NCBI GenBank assembly: GCA_902574345.1
Contig: CACGNF010000001.1
Span: 1 to 59,136 of the forward strand
Origin: an uncultured Pelagibacteraceae bacterium
GTDB lineage: Bacteria > Pseudomonadota > Alphaproteobacteria > Pelagibacterales > Pelagibacteraceae
DNA: 59,136 nt
Reading direction: 5' to 3'
Shown here: positions 8,547-17,047 of the stretch, one piece after another
How positions within the stretch are numbered: the first letter of the stretch is position 1
Layout of the letters: each line of letters starts with the position of its first letter
The notes under the pieces: model-generated
The model's input: only the letters and a program-made list of their open reading frames with translations
Database searches by the model: none
What the model was told of the DNA's origin: nothing
Translations under genes and position numbers: made by a program

Positions 8547-9275
8547 TTATTTTTTTTCTTCTGGAGCTTTCTTATCTGCAGGTTTTTTATCGTCACCCTC
8601 TTTTTTATCGCCCTCCACAGCTGGTTTATCTCCTTCAGCTGCTGCTGCCTCTGCTCCTTCAGCACCTTCTTCACCTTCAGCAGCTTCTGCTTCTGCTGGT
8701 TTTTCTGGTTCTTTCATTACTGTCGGTGCTGCTAAGGTTGCAATTACGAAATCTCTTCCTTGAATAGTTGGTGTTACTTCTGCATCTAGTTTAACTGAAG
8801 AAATTTTAAAACTTGACCCAATATCGATACCATCTAAATCTAAAGTAATACTCTCAGGTATTTTTTCACTTGGGCATTTTAATTCAACTTTTCTTCTAAC
8901 AATGTTAAGCACTCCACCTCTTTTTAAACCTGGAGATTTTTCATGGTTAATAAAGTTTACTGGAACTTCAATCTTAATTTTTACTCCAGGAAGAACTCTT
9001 AGAAAATCTACATGAGTTGGTTCATCACTTATGATGTGATATTTTACTTCTCTAGGTAATACATTTTGAGATTTTCCATCTACATTTAAAGTAATAATGT
9101 TTGATAAAAAGTTTTCTTTCTCAATCAAGGTTTTTAATAATTTTTTTGATATAGAAACTTTTTGATTTTGGTCTTTACCTCCATAGATAATCCCTGGAAC
9201 ACCACCATCATTCCTGATGGCATTGAGTTGACCTTTAGTTTTGTTATCCCTGATCTTTGCTTCTAAAGAATTCAT
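8547..9275 (-). CDS. rplY: 50S ribosomal protein L25 (general stress protein Ctc type)
   Basis: Binds 5S rRNA in the large subunit. The protein is 242 residues and of the long two-domain TL5/CTC type. It has an N-terminal L25 beta barrel (about 1-95) and a C-terminal beta domain (about 96-182). These are followed by a roughly 55-residue disordered tail made almost only of A, E, G, K, P and D. The tail DNA is visibly richer in GC than its surroundings. It sits between prs and pth in the minus-strand run. The core assignment is secure; the tail has no recognised function. Confidence 0.94.
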   Translation of the reverse strand: MNSLEAKIRDNKTKGQLNAIRNDGGVPGIIYGGKDQNQKVSISKKLLKTLIEKENFLSNIITLNVDGKSQNVLPREVKYHIISDEPTHVDFLRVLPGVKIKIEVPVNFINHEKSPGLKRGGVLNIVRRKVELKCPSEKIPESITLDLDGIDIGSSFKISSVKLDAEVTPTIQGRDFVIATLAAPTVMKEPEKPAEAEAAEGEEGAEGAEAAAAEGDKPAVEGDKKEGDDKKPADKKAPEEKK

Positions 9276-9318
9276 AAAACAGAGGTTTTTAACCCATGTT
9301 CATAAATAATCAAGGTAA

Positions 9319-10251
9319 TTATTTGAATAAATCTGAAACTGATGTTGAATTAGAAATTCTTTTTATAGCTTCTCCCATAAGGGCGGAAATTGGTAAAACT
9401 TCTATGTTTTTAACATTTTTTGTTTTTTCGCTGTTATCTATCGTGTCTGTAATAACTAAATTTTTAATAACTGAATTTTTTATTTTTTTAACCGCGTCCC
9501 CACTTAATACTCCATGAGTAATATAAACATAAACCTCTTTTGCACCTCTTTGTTTTAATGCCTTAGCAGCATTGACGATGGTGCCACCAGAGTCAATTAT
9601 ATCATCAACCAAGATACATGTTTTACCTTTTACATCTCCTATAATATTCATTACTTGTGATTGTCCTGGCTTTGGTCTTCTCTTATCAACAATAGCTAAA
9701 CCAATGTTTAAAATTTTACCAAGTGCTCTCGCTCTTTCTGTACCACCAACATCTGGGGCAACACAGATTATATTTTTACTTTTAATCTTTTTTTTAATGT
9801 GTCTTGCAAAGATTGGAGTTGCAAAAAGGTTGTCGACAGGAATATCAAAAAAACCTTGAATTTGACCAGCGTGGAGATCGACTGTCACAACTCTGTCTGC
9901 CCCAGCTTGAGTTATTAAATTTGAGACAAGCTTTGCTGATATAGATGTTCTTGGTACAACTTTTCTATCTTGCCTAGCATAACCAAAATAAGGAATTACG
10001 GCAGTTATATTTTTTGCTGATGATCTTTTTAAAGCATCAATACATAATAATAATTCCATTAAATTGTCATTAGCTGGTGAAGAAATAGATTGAATTATAA
10101 AAATGCTATTCCCCCTTATATTTTCATTTATTTCAATGTAAATTTCACCATCTGCAAATTTTCTTATACTAGAATTGACAAGTTTAGATTTTAAATATTT
10201 AGCGATATTTTTACTTAGGATTTTATTACTATTTCCAGTTAATAATTTCAT
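9319..10251 (-). CDS. prs: Ribose-phosphate pyrophosphokinase
   Basis: Makes PRPP from ribose-5-phosphate and ATP for purine, pyrimidine, histidine, tryptophan and NAD synthesis. The protein is 310 residues, class I length. Motifs seen are the ATP loop region [13 protein letters not shown], the catalytic flexible-loop region ([23 protein letters not shown]) and the PRPP-binding loop [14 protein letters not shown]. It lies 7 bases downstream of pgeF and 43 bases upstream of rplY in the same direction, so co-transcription is likely. It serves the same pyrimidine pathway as carAB at 28-33 kb. Confidence 0.98.
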   Translation of the reverse strand: MKLLTGNSNKILSKNIAKYLKSKLVNSSIRKFADGEIYIEINENIRGNSIFIIQSISSPANDNLMELLLCIDALKRSSAKNITAVIPYFGYARQDRKVVPRTSISAKLVSNLITQAGADRVVTVDLHAGQIQGFFDIPVDNLFATPIFARHIKKKIKSKNIICVAPDVGGTERARALGKILNIGLAIVDKRRPKPGQSQVMNIIGDVKGKTCILVDDIIDSGGTIVNAAKALKQRGAKEVYVYITHGVLSGDAVKKIKNSVIKNLVITDTIDNSEKTKNVKNIEVLPISALMGEAIKRISNSTSVSDLFK

Positions 10252-10258
10252 GAAAAGT

Positions 10259-11017
10259 TTAATTAATCATAATTATTGAAATATTTCTACCATAATCATT
10301 TAGATTTAATTTTAATGATCTTCTTGCACTAAAAAAATTATTTTTTCTATCGAATGTATCAATTTTAATCATATCAATTTTATTGATTTTTTGTGATTTA
10401 AGTTGAGATTTAACATAATTTGGTAAATCAAAATAAATTAGTTCATTTTTATTTTTAAAGAAAATTTTGTTTTTTTTGTGTTTTTTAATAAATTTCTTTT
10501 TAAAGTCAGCTTTTACTTCGTAGTTTTTTTGAGTAATTGACGGACCAATTGCTCCAATGATATTTTTTGGATTACACCCTTTTTTATGCATAAAATTAAT
10601 AACATTTCTGATTATCCCTCTATACGCACCCTTCCAACCAGCATGGATAGCCGCGATAATTTTTTTTTCATAGTCATATAATAACACTGGTACACAATCA
10701 GCGGTCAATACAGCTATCGGTAGTTTTTTTTGATTAGTTATAATTGCGTCAGCTTTAATTTTTTTTTTTAATTTAGAGTTTTCATTTAGAAAAACTAACT
10801 TATTGCTATGTACTTGATGTACTAAATAAATATTTTTTGTTTTTTTCCCTATTTTATCTTTGACAATCTTTAAATTTTTTAAAATATTATTTTTGTTATC
10901 GTGAGAACCGGGACCACAATTTAGACTTTTATATATCCCCTTTGATTTACCTCCATTTTTATTAAAAAAACCATGACTTATATTTTTGTTTTTTAATAAT
11001 TTTCGAGAGGTGATCAA
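10259..11017 (-). CDS. pgeF: Multi-copper/laccase-domain (YfiH, PgeF) family protein
   Basis: A 252-residue member of the YfiH/DUF152 family. Experimental work on relatives shows purine nucleoside phosphorylase and adenosine deaminase activity, and in E. coli a role in removing wrong residues from peptidoglycan precursors. The zinc-site motifs are present: VHQVHSN near residue 63, the [12 protein letters not shown] cysteine and [15 protein letters not shown]. It begins with TTG directly after the midA stop and continues into prs. The lgt-midA-pgeF order is common in alphaproteobacteria. The gene symbol follows the family; activity in this organism is not proven. Confidence 0.85.
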   Translation of the reverse strand: MITSRKLLKNKNISHGFFNKNGGKSKGIYKSLNCGPGSHDNKNNILKNLKIVKDKIGKKTKNIYLVHQVHSNKLVFLNENSKLKKKIKADAIITNQKKLPIAVLTADCVPVLLYDYEKKIIAAIHAGWKGAYRGIIRNVINFMHKKGCNPKNIIGAIGPSITQKNYEVKADFKKKFIKKHKKNKIFFKNKNELIYFDLPNYVKSQLKSQKINKIDMIKIDTFDRKNNFFSARRSLKLNLNDYGRNISIIMIN

Positions 11018-11018
11018 A

Positions 11019-12062
11019 TCAAAACCCTAAATTAAAATTGTTTTTTTGATTTTTTATTAACATAACTTTAAACAATCTTCCCATTTGTTTATCGTCTGTT
11101 AGTCTTTTTAGTCTGTAATAAATATCTGCTTTTTTTAAAAAGTTTTGATTTTTTGCAATCATCTCAGCTCTTTCATGGATACCCATTTTTGTAAGAAATT
11201 CTTTTTGTGTTGTTAAATTATGCTTTAATCCACCCAGTTTTTTGATTATTTTTTCAAATAATCGGAAATTAATATTATGCGTGATATCTGAGTTCCCAAT
11301 ATTAGTTAAAACATCTGAATATTGGTGTTTATATAATGCTTGTAAAGTATTTTTCATTTTATCCTCATTATATCCATAATCTATAATTAAAATTCCCCCA
11401 GATCTCACTTTGATTATTTTTGAAATTTGCTTCAGATAATTAATACCAAGCTCTGAATATTCTATAAAATTCTGATTTTTAGATATATTTAAATTAATCT
11501 TTTTTTCATAATTTTTCATATTAATCTTTTTTTCCGAGAAAGAGGTTATTTTTTTGTTTAAATTAACAAACTTTTCAAACCAAAGATTTCCTTTTTTTTT
11601 GAATTGTTTAATCGCAAGGGCATCAAAAAACTCATTTGCAACAAATATACTTGGAATTTTTTTTATTTTTTTTAGATCGTTTATCCAATTTACATTTAAA
11701 TTTAATAATTCTTTTTTTTGCATCTTCTTTAAAGTAGGACTTATCTCATAAATTACCAACCTGCAGGATTTGAAAAAAGATGGAAACTTTTTAAAACTTT
11801 CAATAAGAACCTTCATCATTGCAGCATTTCCTGCTCCAAGTTCGATTAAGTTGAATTCTTTTGGTGACCCTATACTTTTCCAAAAACTTACAATCCAAAT
11901 AGCAATCATTTCGGAAAATAATCTTGATACATTAGGAGCTGTAATAAAATCCCCTTGTTTGCCGAATGGATTTTTTTTTATGTAGTACCCAGACTTTTTA
12001 TTATACAGAGAGGTATTTATAAACTTGTCTAAAGGTAAACTAACTATTTTGTCTGTTTTCAT
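11019..12062 (-). CDS. Class I SAM-dependent methyltransferase, MidA/NDUFAF7 family
   Basis: A 347-residue protein of the family that includes mitochondrial NDUFAF7 (MidA), an arginine methyltransferase needed for respiratory complex I assembly. The SAM motif is IELGAGNAAMMKVLI (about residues 72-86). It is followed by YEISPTLKKMQ, the FVANEFFDALAI acidic motif and GGILIIDYGY. Family-typical N-terminal text is GYYIKKNPFGKQGDFITAPNVSRLFSEM. The start overlaps the end of lgt by 23 bases. A role in complex I assembly is an inference from the eukaryotic homologue. Confidence 0.88.
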   Translation of the reverse strand: MKTDKIVSLPLDKFINTSLYNKKSGYYIKKNPFGKQGDFITAPNVSRLFSEMIAIWIVSFWKSIGSPKEFNLIELGAGNAAMMKVLIESFKKFPSFFKSCRLVIYEISPTLKKMQKKELLNLNVNWINDLKKIKKIPSIFVANEFFDALAIKQFKKKGNLWFEKFVNLNKKITSFSEKKINMKNYEKKINLNISKNQNFIEYSELGINYLKQISKIIKVRSGGILIIDYGYNEDKMKNTLQALYKHQYSDVLTNIGNSDITHNINFRLFEKIIKKLGGLKHNLTTQKEFLTKMGIHERAEMIAKNQNFLKKADIYYRLKRLTDDKQMGRLFKVMLIKNQKNNFNLGF

Positions 12063-12822
12063 ATTTAGAGATTAATAAATAACATCCGATTATTAAAAAA
12101 AAGATACTTATAAGTTGTCCCATAGTTAAATTGAATAATAAATAGCCCAGTTGGTCATCAGGAACTCTTAAAAACTCAATTGCAAATCTAAAAATTGAGT
12201 AAAAAACTAAAAATATACCAGAGATAAAACCAGGTCTTTTAGAGAAACTCTTGTTTTTAAAATATAGTAGAACTAAAAATAGAACTATACCCTCAAAAAA
12301 TGCTTCATATAACTGAGTAGGATGTCGATATAAATTATCTATTTGTGTAAATTGGACCGCCCAAGCAACATTTGTTTCGACACCATAAAGTTCTGAATTT
12401 ATGAAATTTGCTATTCTGCCGAAAAAAATACCTATGGGCGCAACAAAAGACACAATATCTAAATAAATAAATGAGCTTTGTGAATTTCTTTTCGCAAAAA
12501 GGTAACTTGCAATTATGATCCCTATAACTCCCCCATGAAATGACATACCACCCTGCCAAATTTTAAAGATATCTAATAAATTATTGATATAAAATTCAAA
12601 GTTATAAAATACAACATACCCTAATCTGCCACCAATAATTAAACCTAAAATTAGAAAAGTTAAATAATCGTCAAATTTTTCCCTTACTTTTAGTTCAGAA
12701 ATAAAAAATTTTTTACTTAAAAACCACCCCAACAAAATACCAACAATATAAGCTAAAGAATACCATCTAATCTCAAATGAAAAAATTTGAAATGCGACTG
12801 GGTCAAAATTATTAATGAACAT
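12040..12822 (-). CDS. lgt: Prolipoprotein diacylglyceryl transferase
   Basis: Transfers diacylglycerol from phosphatidylglycerol to the lipobox cysteine of prolipoproteins in the inner membrane. Its substrates here would include BamD. I use the ATG at 12822 (260 residues, normal length), not the frame opening at 12885, because upstream residues are not family-like and would overlap ubiK. About seven transmembrane helices are visible. Motifs are GGRLGYVVFYN, GGMSFHGGVIG, the signature GRIANFINSELYG and HPTQLYEAFFEG. It heads the long minus-strand run and diverges from ubiK across 50 bases. Confidence 0.96.
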   Translation of the reverse strand: MFINNFDPVAFQIFSFEIRWYSLAYIVGILLGWFLSKKFFISELKVREKFDDYLTFLILGLIIGGRLGYVVFYNFEFYINNLLDIFKIWQGGMSFHGGVIGIIIASYLFAKRNSQSSFIYLDIVSFVAPIGIFFGRIANFINSELYGVETNVAWAVQFTQIDNLYRHPTQLYEAFFEGIVLFLVLLYFKNKSFSKRPGFISGIFLVFYSIFRFAIEFLRVPDDQLGYLLFNLTMGQLISIFFLIIGCYLLISKYENRQNS

Positions 12823-12872
12823 TTTTATTTTTAAATATAAGTTATAATTATTATAAGTTATTAGATTAATAT

Positions 12873-13124
12873 ATGAAAAACTCAAAGTTTGTAATTGAAA
12901 AACTTGCTAAATTATTTGAACAAGGCTTAGTATCGTCAAAAGATATAGCCAATGAAATAATGACTATTTTAAAATCTAAAAGAGATGAAATAGTTTTTAG
13001 AATGAAGTTGACAAGCAAAGATGAGTTTGAAGTTCTTTCAAAAAGAGTTGAAAATTTAGAAAAAAAAATTGATCAAATAAAACTTACAAAAAAAAAGAAA
13101 ACTAAAAAGGCAAAAAGATCTTAG
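12873..13124 (+). CDS. ubiK: BMFP-domain protein, UbiK-type ubiquinone biosynthesis accessory factor
   Basis: A small, 83-residue protein with the DUF526/BMFP layout: an N-terminal helix, then a C-terminal trimeric coiled coil (about residues 48-72, with DEFEVLSKRVENLEKKI) and a lysine-rich tail. UbiK relatives support the cytosolic lipid-associated ubiquinone synthesis complex and can fuse membranes in vitro. It stands alone on the plus strand, divergent from lgt, and its last 23 bases overlap the end of the histidine kinase gene on the other strand. The family call rests on size and coiled-coil pattern. Confidence 0.75.
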   Translation: MKNSKFVIEKLAKLFEQGLVSSKDIANEIMTILKSKRDEIVFRMKLTSKDEFEVLSKRVENLEKKIDQIKLTKKKKTKKAKRS

Positions 13125-14421
13125 CTTCTAAACCACCCATTGGCGACTTAGCTAATTTAATATTTCCCCCGTGGGATCTGATAATGTCCGAAGCTATGGA
13201 TAATCCAAGTCCAACACTTGATTTTGTCTCAGCTCGACCTTTATCAATTTTATAAAAAGGTTTGAAAACATTATCATATTCTGCTTCAGGTATACCTGGT
13301 CCGTTGTCTTCAATTTTGATGAATAAGTTGTTACTGCTTTTAGTAATATCTACATTTACCTTTTTCGCGTATTTAATTGCATTATCTATAAGATTGTTAA
13401 CACATCTTTTGATTAAGTTTTTTCTACCACTTATATAAATTCTAGGTGTAATCTTGGATGATATATTTTCATTTTCATATTTTTTAACTATTTCATCAAC
13501 TAATTCGCTAATATTAAATTCTTCATCTTTTTCAAGATATGACGAGCTTGTAAATTGCAAATATTCATTGAGCATTTTTTCCATTTCGTTAATGTCCTCA
13601 GATAATTTTTTACTTAATTCTTTATCTTTTATAAATGCTATTTGTAATTTCATTCTTGTTAAAGGAGTTCTTAAGTCGTGGCTGATGCCAGATAACATTT
13701 CTGATCTTTGATTAAGATGTCTTAAAATTCTTTTTCTCATTCTATCAAATTCATAACCAGCTTGTCTGATTTCTGCTGCACCAGAGGGTTTAAATTCATC
13801 AATTTCTTCTCCACGACCAAATTTTTCAGCTGCTTTTGCAAGATTAGTTATTGGTCTCGTTTGATTTTTAAGAAAAATTAATGAAATTAAAATCATTATG
13901 ATTGCTGGAACTGTTATCCAAAGTGCAAAGATACGAGCCGAGGAAGTCGTCACTCTATCTCTTGGAACTAAAAACTTAAAATACCCAGACTGATATTTTA
14001 TTCTTATATCAATTAACTCTTTGTAAGAGGTTGTATCAAACCAATAATTTTCATTCCCAAACTTTGACTTAAGTTCCCTTCTTAAAGTTCTATCTATTGG
14101 GCTAAACCATCTTTCATCAACAATATAAGTAAATTTTTTATTATCTATAAAATCTATATTTAAATCCTGGTAAACTGAAAAAACATTTTTTATCTCATCT
14201 TTTTTGTAAATTTCATCAGAATAAACTTCTAAGAAAGTATTAATTTCATTTACTAACGCTTTAGTCATACCTTTATTTGTCTTGATCCAAAGGCTATCAA
14301 AAAAAACAATAGTAATTACCAATTGTAAAACTATGACTGGAACAGCAACAATTAATAAAGCTCTGTAAAATAATCTTTTTGGAAGTATATTTTTAAAAAA
14401 TTTACTCAATCCATAGAACAT
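13102..14421 (-). CDS. Sensor histidine kinase, EnvZ-like
   Basis: A 439-residue membrane kinase. Transmembrane helices lie at about 20-41 and 163-185, flanking a periplasmic sensor of about 120 residues. A HAMP domain follows (about 186-238), then the dimerisation/phosphoacceptor motif SGISHDLRTPLTRM with H248. The ATPase domain has the N box NNLIDNAIKYA, the G1 box EDNGPGIPE and the G2 box VGLGLSIASDI. Its ATG overlaps the response regulator by 20 bases. The kinase core and partner resemble EnvZ/OmpR. The signal is unknown and the sensor domain shows no recognised fold. Confidence 0.93.
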   Translation of the reverse strand: MFYGLSKFFKNILPKRLFYRALLIVAVPVIVLQLVITIVFFDSLWIKTNKGMTKALVNEINTFLEVYSDEIYKKDEIKNVFSVYQDLNIDFIDNKKFTYIVDERWFSPIDRTLRRELKSKFGNENYWFDTTSYKELIDIRIKYQSGYFKFLVPRDRVTTSSARIFALWITVPAIIMILISLIFLKNQTRPITNLAKAAEKFGRGEEIDEFKPSGAAEIRQAGYEFDRMRKRILRHLNQRSEMLSGISHDLRTPLTRMKLQIAFIKDKELSKKLSEDINEMEKMLNEYLQFTSSSYLEKDEEFNISELVDEIVKKYENENISSKITPRIYISGRKNLIKRCVNNLIDNAIKYAKKVNVDITKSSNNLFIKIEDNGPGIPEAEYDNVFKPFYKIDKGRAETKSSVGLGLSIASDIIRSHGGNIKLAKSPMGGLEAKIFLPF

Positions 14422-15079
14422 ATCCAGCTCCTCTTATTGTTTGTAAAAACTTTGGATTTTTTGGATCAATTTCAATTTTTTTTCTAAGTCTTGTGATAAT
14501 AACATCTATTGATCTCTCTTTATCGAGCTCAGTTAAAATACCAATATCTTCCCGTGAAAAAGTTTTACCGGGATTGTTAATCATTTTTTCTAAAATTTTT
14601 TTCTCTGTGTTATTAATTTTGTACTCTGTATTTTTTTTAATTATCAGTTGTTTATTTAAATCGATTTTAATATTTTCAAATTGTATTACTCGTTTTTGAT
14701 CGCTTTTTTTTGTTTTTCGAATTATATTTTGAATTCTCAATATTAACTCTTTAGGTTCGAAAGGTTTTGGAAGATAGTCATCTGCGCCAACTTCTAAACC
14801 TTCAACTCTTTCATTTGCCTCACCTTTTGCAGTTAATAAAATCACAGGTGTATCCAATTTTTTTTGATTTTCTTTAATAAACTCTAAGCCACTTTTTCCA
14901 GGCATCATAATATCTAGTATGATTAGATCAAATTTGATTATTTGTATTTTTTCAAAAGCATCTTCTGCACTATTTGCAGTTGTAACCAGGTAATTATTTT
15001 CATTTAAATATTTTTTAACAAGAGTTCTGATACCCTCATCATCATCAACAACTAAAATATGTGCTACAAAATTATCCAT
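14402..15079 (-). CDS. Response regulator, OmpR family
   Basis: A 225-residue transcription factor with a receiver domain (about 1-122) and an OmpR/PhoB winged helix (about 130-225). The receiver keeps the acidic pocket D12-D14, the phosphoacceptor D56 in LDIMMPGKSG, the switch threonine in ILLTAKGE and the lysine in YLPKPF. The DNA-binding domain ends in SIDVIITRLRKKIE and TIRGAGYVLW, the OmpR signature. It sits between marR and the kinase with overlaps at both ends (8 and 20 bases), so the three proteins are made together. Target genes cannot be read here. Confidence 0.95.
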   Translation of the reverse strand: MDNFVAHILVVDDDEGIRTLVKKYLNENNYLVTTANSAEDAFEKIQIIKFDLIILDIMMPGKSGLEFIKENQKKLDTPVILLTAKGEANERVEGLEVGADDYLPKPFEPKELILRIQNIIRKTKKSDQKRVIQFENIKIDLNKQLIIKKNTEYKINNTEKKILEKMINNPGKTFSREDIGILTELDKERSIDVIITRLRKKIEIDPKNPKFLQTIRGAGYVLWIE

Positions 15080-15509
15080 TAATTATTTTTTTTAAAACGT
15101 TGTCAAAGTTAATGACTTCTTCTGAGCTTGAGTTAAGTAATGCGCTATGAATTCTTTTTTTTTGAATTTCAAAAATTTCATTAAATATTTTTTTTCCTTT
15201 ATCATTAAGAAATACATGTTTTATTCTTGTATCCTGCTCATCTTTTTTAAAAATTATTATGTCTAGTTTAATTAGATCTTTTAAAACTCTATTAAGGCTT
15301 TGCTTGGTTACTTTAAGTTTTCTGAGCAATTCAGAAATAGTGATCCCGTTATACATGGATAACAAATGAATGACTTTTTGGTGCGCTAGGCCAATTTTAT
15401 ACTTATTTAATATTTTTTTTGAGTCTGAAAATGTTTCTCTGTAACCTATAAAAAGCTTTTCGATCAAATCTTTTAATTGATCATCTTTTAGATATAAAAG
15501 TTGTTTCAT
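15072..15509 (-). CDS. MarR-family transcriptional regulator
   Basis: A 145-residue winged-helix dimer-type regulator. The helix-turn-helix lies at about residues 55-80 (TISELLRKLKVTKQSLNRVLKDLIKLDII). It is followed by the wing with the conserved D-x-R pair in DEQDTRIKHVFLNDKGKKIF, diagnostic for MarR. It is the promoter-proximal gene of a marR-ompR-envZ unit and diverges from ilvE over 70 bases. MarR proteins usually repress their own operon in response to small ligands, so it could gate expression of the two-component system. That role is inference. Confidence 0.9.
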   Translation of the reverse strand: MKQLLYLKDDQLKDLIEKLFIGYRETFSDSKKILNKYKIGLAHQKVIHLLSMYNGITISELLRKLKVTKQSLNRVLKDLIKLDIIIFKKDEQDTRIKHVFLNDKGKKIFNEIFEIQKKRIHSALLNSSSEEVINFDNVLKKIING

Positions 15510-15524
15510 TATTGGTAAGTTATA

Positions 15525-15553
15525 TTGACATATTACAGATACAAAGATATTTT
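15525..15553 (+). promoter_or_regulatory. Sigma-70 promoter for ilvE
   Basis: A perfect -35 hexamer TTGACA (15525-15530) is followed after 17 bases by a -10 TATTTT (15548-15553), 26 bases before the ilvE ATG. The site sits in the 70-base spacer shared with divergent marR, so the MarR protein could bind here and affect both directions. Confidence 0.65.
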
Positions 15554-15579
15554 TTCAGTAAGAATTTTTTTATTTCATA

Positions 15580-16461
15580 ATGATACCCTACGATAAAAGA
15601 TCAGGTAAAATATGGTACAATGGCGAATTAGTCGATTGGTCTGATGTTAAGGTTCATGTTCTCAGCCATGGATTACATTACGCAAGCTGTGTATTCGAGG
15701 GAGAACGTGTGTATGATGGTTCGATTTTTAAATTAGAAGAACATACTTCAAGATTATTTTACTCCGCAAAGAGAATGGGAATTGAGATACCATATAGCGA
15801 AGATGAAATTAATAAAGCGAGCAATAAAATAATTTCTACTCAAAAAGTAGAGAATGGATATGTTAGACCTGTAGTTTGGAGAGGCAGTGAGATGATGGCT
15901 ATTTCAGCTCAGCAAACAAAAATTCATGTAGCAATTGCAACTTGGGAGTGGGGTTCATATTTTGATCCTAAACTTAAGGTTGAAGGTATCAAATTAAATA
16001 TTTCAAACTGGCGAAGACCCGCCCCTAATACTATTCCTTGGGATACAAAAGCTTCTGGATTGTATATGATTTGTACCCTTTCAAAACACGAAGCAGAAAA
16101 ACAAGGTTATACAGACTCACTTATGTTAGATCACGAGGATAATATTGCAGAGGCAACTGGAGCAAATATTTTTTTCAAAGATAAAAATGGTGAGCTACAC
16201 ACTCCAATACCAGATTCTTTTTTAGATGGGATTACTCGAAGAACTGTGATTCAAATTGCAAAATCTAAAAACATCAAAGTACATGAGAGAAAAATAAAAC
16301 CAGAAGAATTAAAAGATTTCGTTGGATGTTTTTTAACAGGCACTGCAGCTGAAGTAACCCCTGTATCTACTATTGCAGATTATCAATTTAAAGTTTGCGA
16401 TTTGATAATTGATTTAAATGAGAGCTATTTAGCTATGGTTAAAAAGAAAAAAGCTGCCTAA
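15580..16461 (+). CDS. ilvE: Branched-chain amino acid aminotransferase
   Basis: A PLP fold-type IV aminotransferase of 293 residues that exchanges amino groups between glutamate and the keto acids of valine, leucine and isoleucine. The PLP lysine is K157 in WDTKASGLY. Family motifs are LHYASCVFEGERVY, RPVVWRG, the GYTDSLMLDHEDNIAEATGANIF block and FLTGTAAEVTPVSTI. D-amino-acid transaminase and ADC lyase share this fold, but the length, the IPWDTKASG site and the EATGANIF motif match IlvE. Its stop overlaps the end of convergent pgsA by four bases. Confidence 0.94.
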   Translation: MIPYDKRSGKIWYNGELVDWSDVKVHVLSHGLHYASCVFEGERVYDGSIFKLEEHTSRLFYSAKRMGIEIPYSEDEINKASNKIISTQKVENGYVRPVVWRGSEMMAISAQQTKIHVAIATWEWGSYFDPKLKVEGIKLNISNWRRPAPNTIPWDTKASGLYMICTLSKHEAEKQGYTDSLMLDHEDNIAEATGANIFFKDKNGELHTPIPDSFLDGITRRTVIQIAKSKNIKVHERKIKPEELKDFVGCFLTGTAAEVTPVSTIADYQFKVCDLIIDLNESYLAMVKKKKAA

Positions 16462-17042
16462 TCTTTACTATCTTCTGATATAGCGTGGTCTATTCCTTTA
16501 CGTATATACTCATACCCTGTGAATAAAGTCAAAGCTGCTGATAGCCATAATAAAATTATACCAATTGTTTGAGCATTATAGTCTTGAAAATTGATAATTT
16601 TATTTCCTGTATCTCCAGAAAGTAAAAGACCGATTGAGACCATTTGTAAAACTGTTTTTAATTTTGCTAAATTAGAGACAGGTAATTTAATTTTACCTTT
16701 TGCTAAAAATTCCCTAAGACCAGATATTAATATTTCTCTTGTTAAAATTATTATTGCAGCAATAACCTCATAATTTTTAATTGTACCATCCATAACTAAT
16801 AAAATTAGTGCTGCAGCTACAATAATTTTATCTGCTATTGGATCTAACAACTCTCCTAATTTAGACTCTTCTCCAAGTAGTCTAGCTAACATTCCATCTA
16901 AAAAATCTGTAAAGGATGCAATTATGAATAATACTAAAGCAGTTAGATCTCCATAAAATCCAGGCAAATAGAAAGCTAAAACAAAAAAAGGTACAATTAA
17001 AATTCTACCTACTGTTAGTATGTTGGGTATTTTTCTTAGCAT
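16458..17042 (-). CDS. pgsA: CDP-diacylglycerol-glycerol-3-phosphate 3-phosphatidyltransferase
   Basis: Makes phosphatidylglycerophosphate, the committed step to phosphatidylglycerol, which in turn is the lipid donor for Lgt. It is a 194-residue inner-membrane protein with about five hydrophobic segments. The CDP-alcohol phosphotransferase signature is complete: the segment DFLDGMLARLLGEESKLGELLDPIADK fits D-G-x2-A-R-x8-G-x3-D-x3-D. It follows uvrC by six bases in the same direction, a widespread uvrC-pgsA pairing. It converges on ilvE with a four-base overlap. Confidence 0.96.
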   Translation of the reverse strand: MLRKIPNILTVGRILIVPFFVLAFYLPGFYGDLTALVLFIIASFTDFLDGMLARLLGEESKLGELLDPIADKIIVAAALILLVMDGTIKNYEVIAAIIILTREILISGLREFLAKGKIKLPVSNLAKLKTVLQMVSIGLLLSGDTGNKIINFQDYNAQTIGIILLWLSAALTLFTGYEYIRKGIDHAISEDSKD

Positions 17043-17047
17043 AATCT

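Noticed and set aside
8542..8763. Open frame on the plus strand, rich in serine, alanine and proline
   Set aside because: It is the antisense of the low-complexity L25 tail; composition explains the open frame and there is no family signal.
12823..12885. Upstream extension of the lgt reading frame
   Set aside because: The 21 extra residues are unlike Lgt and would overlap the divergent ubiK gene; the ATG at 12822 gives normal length.
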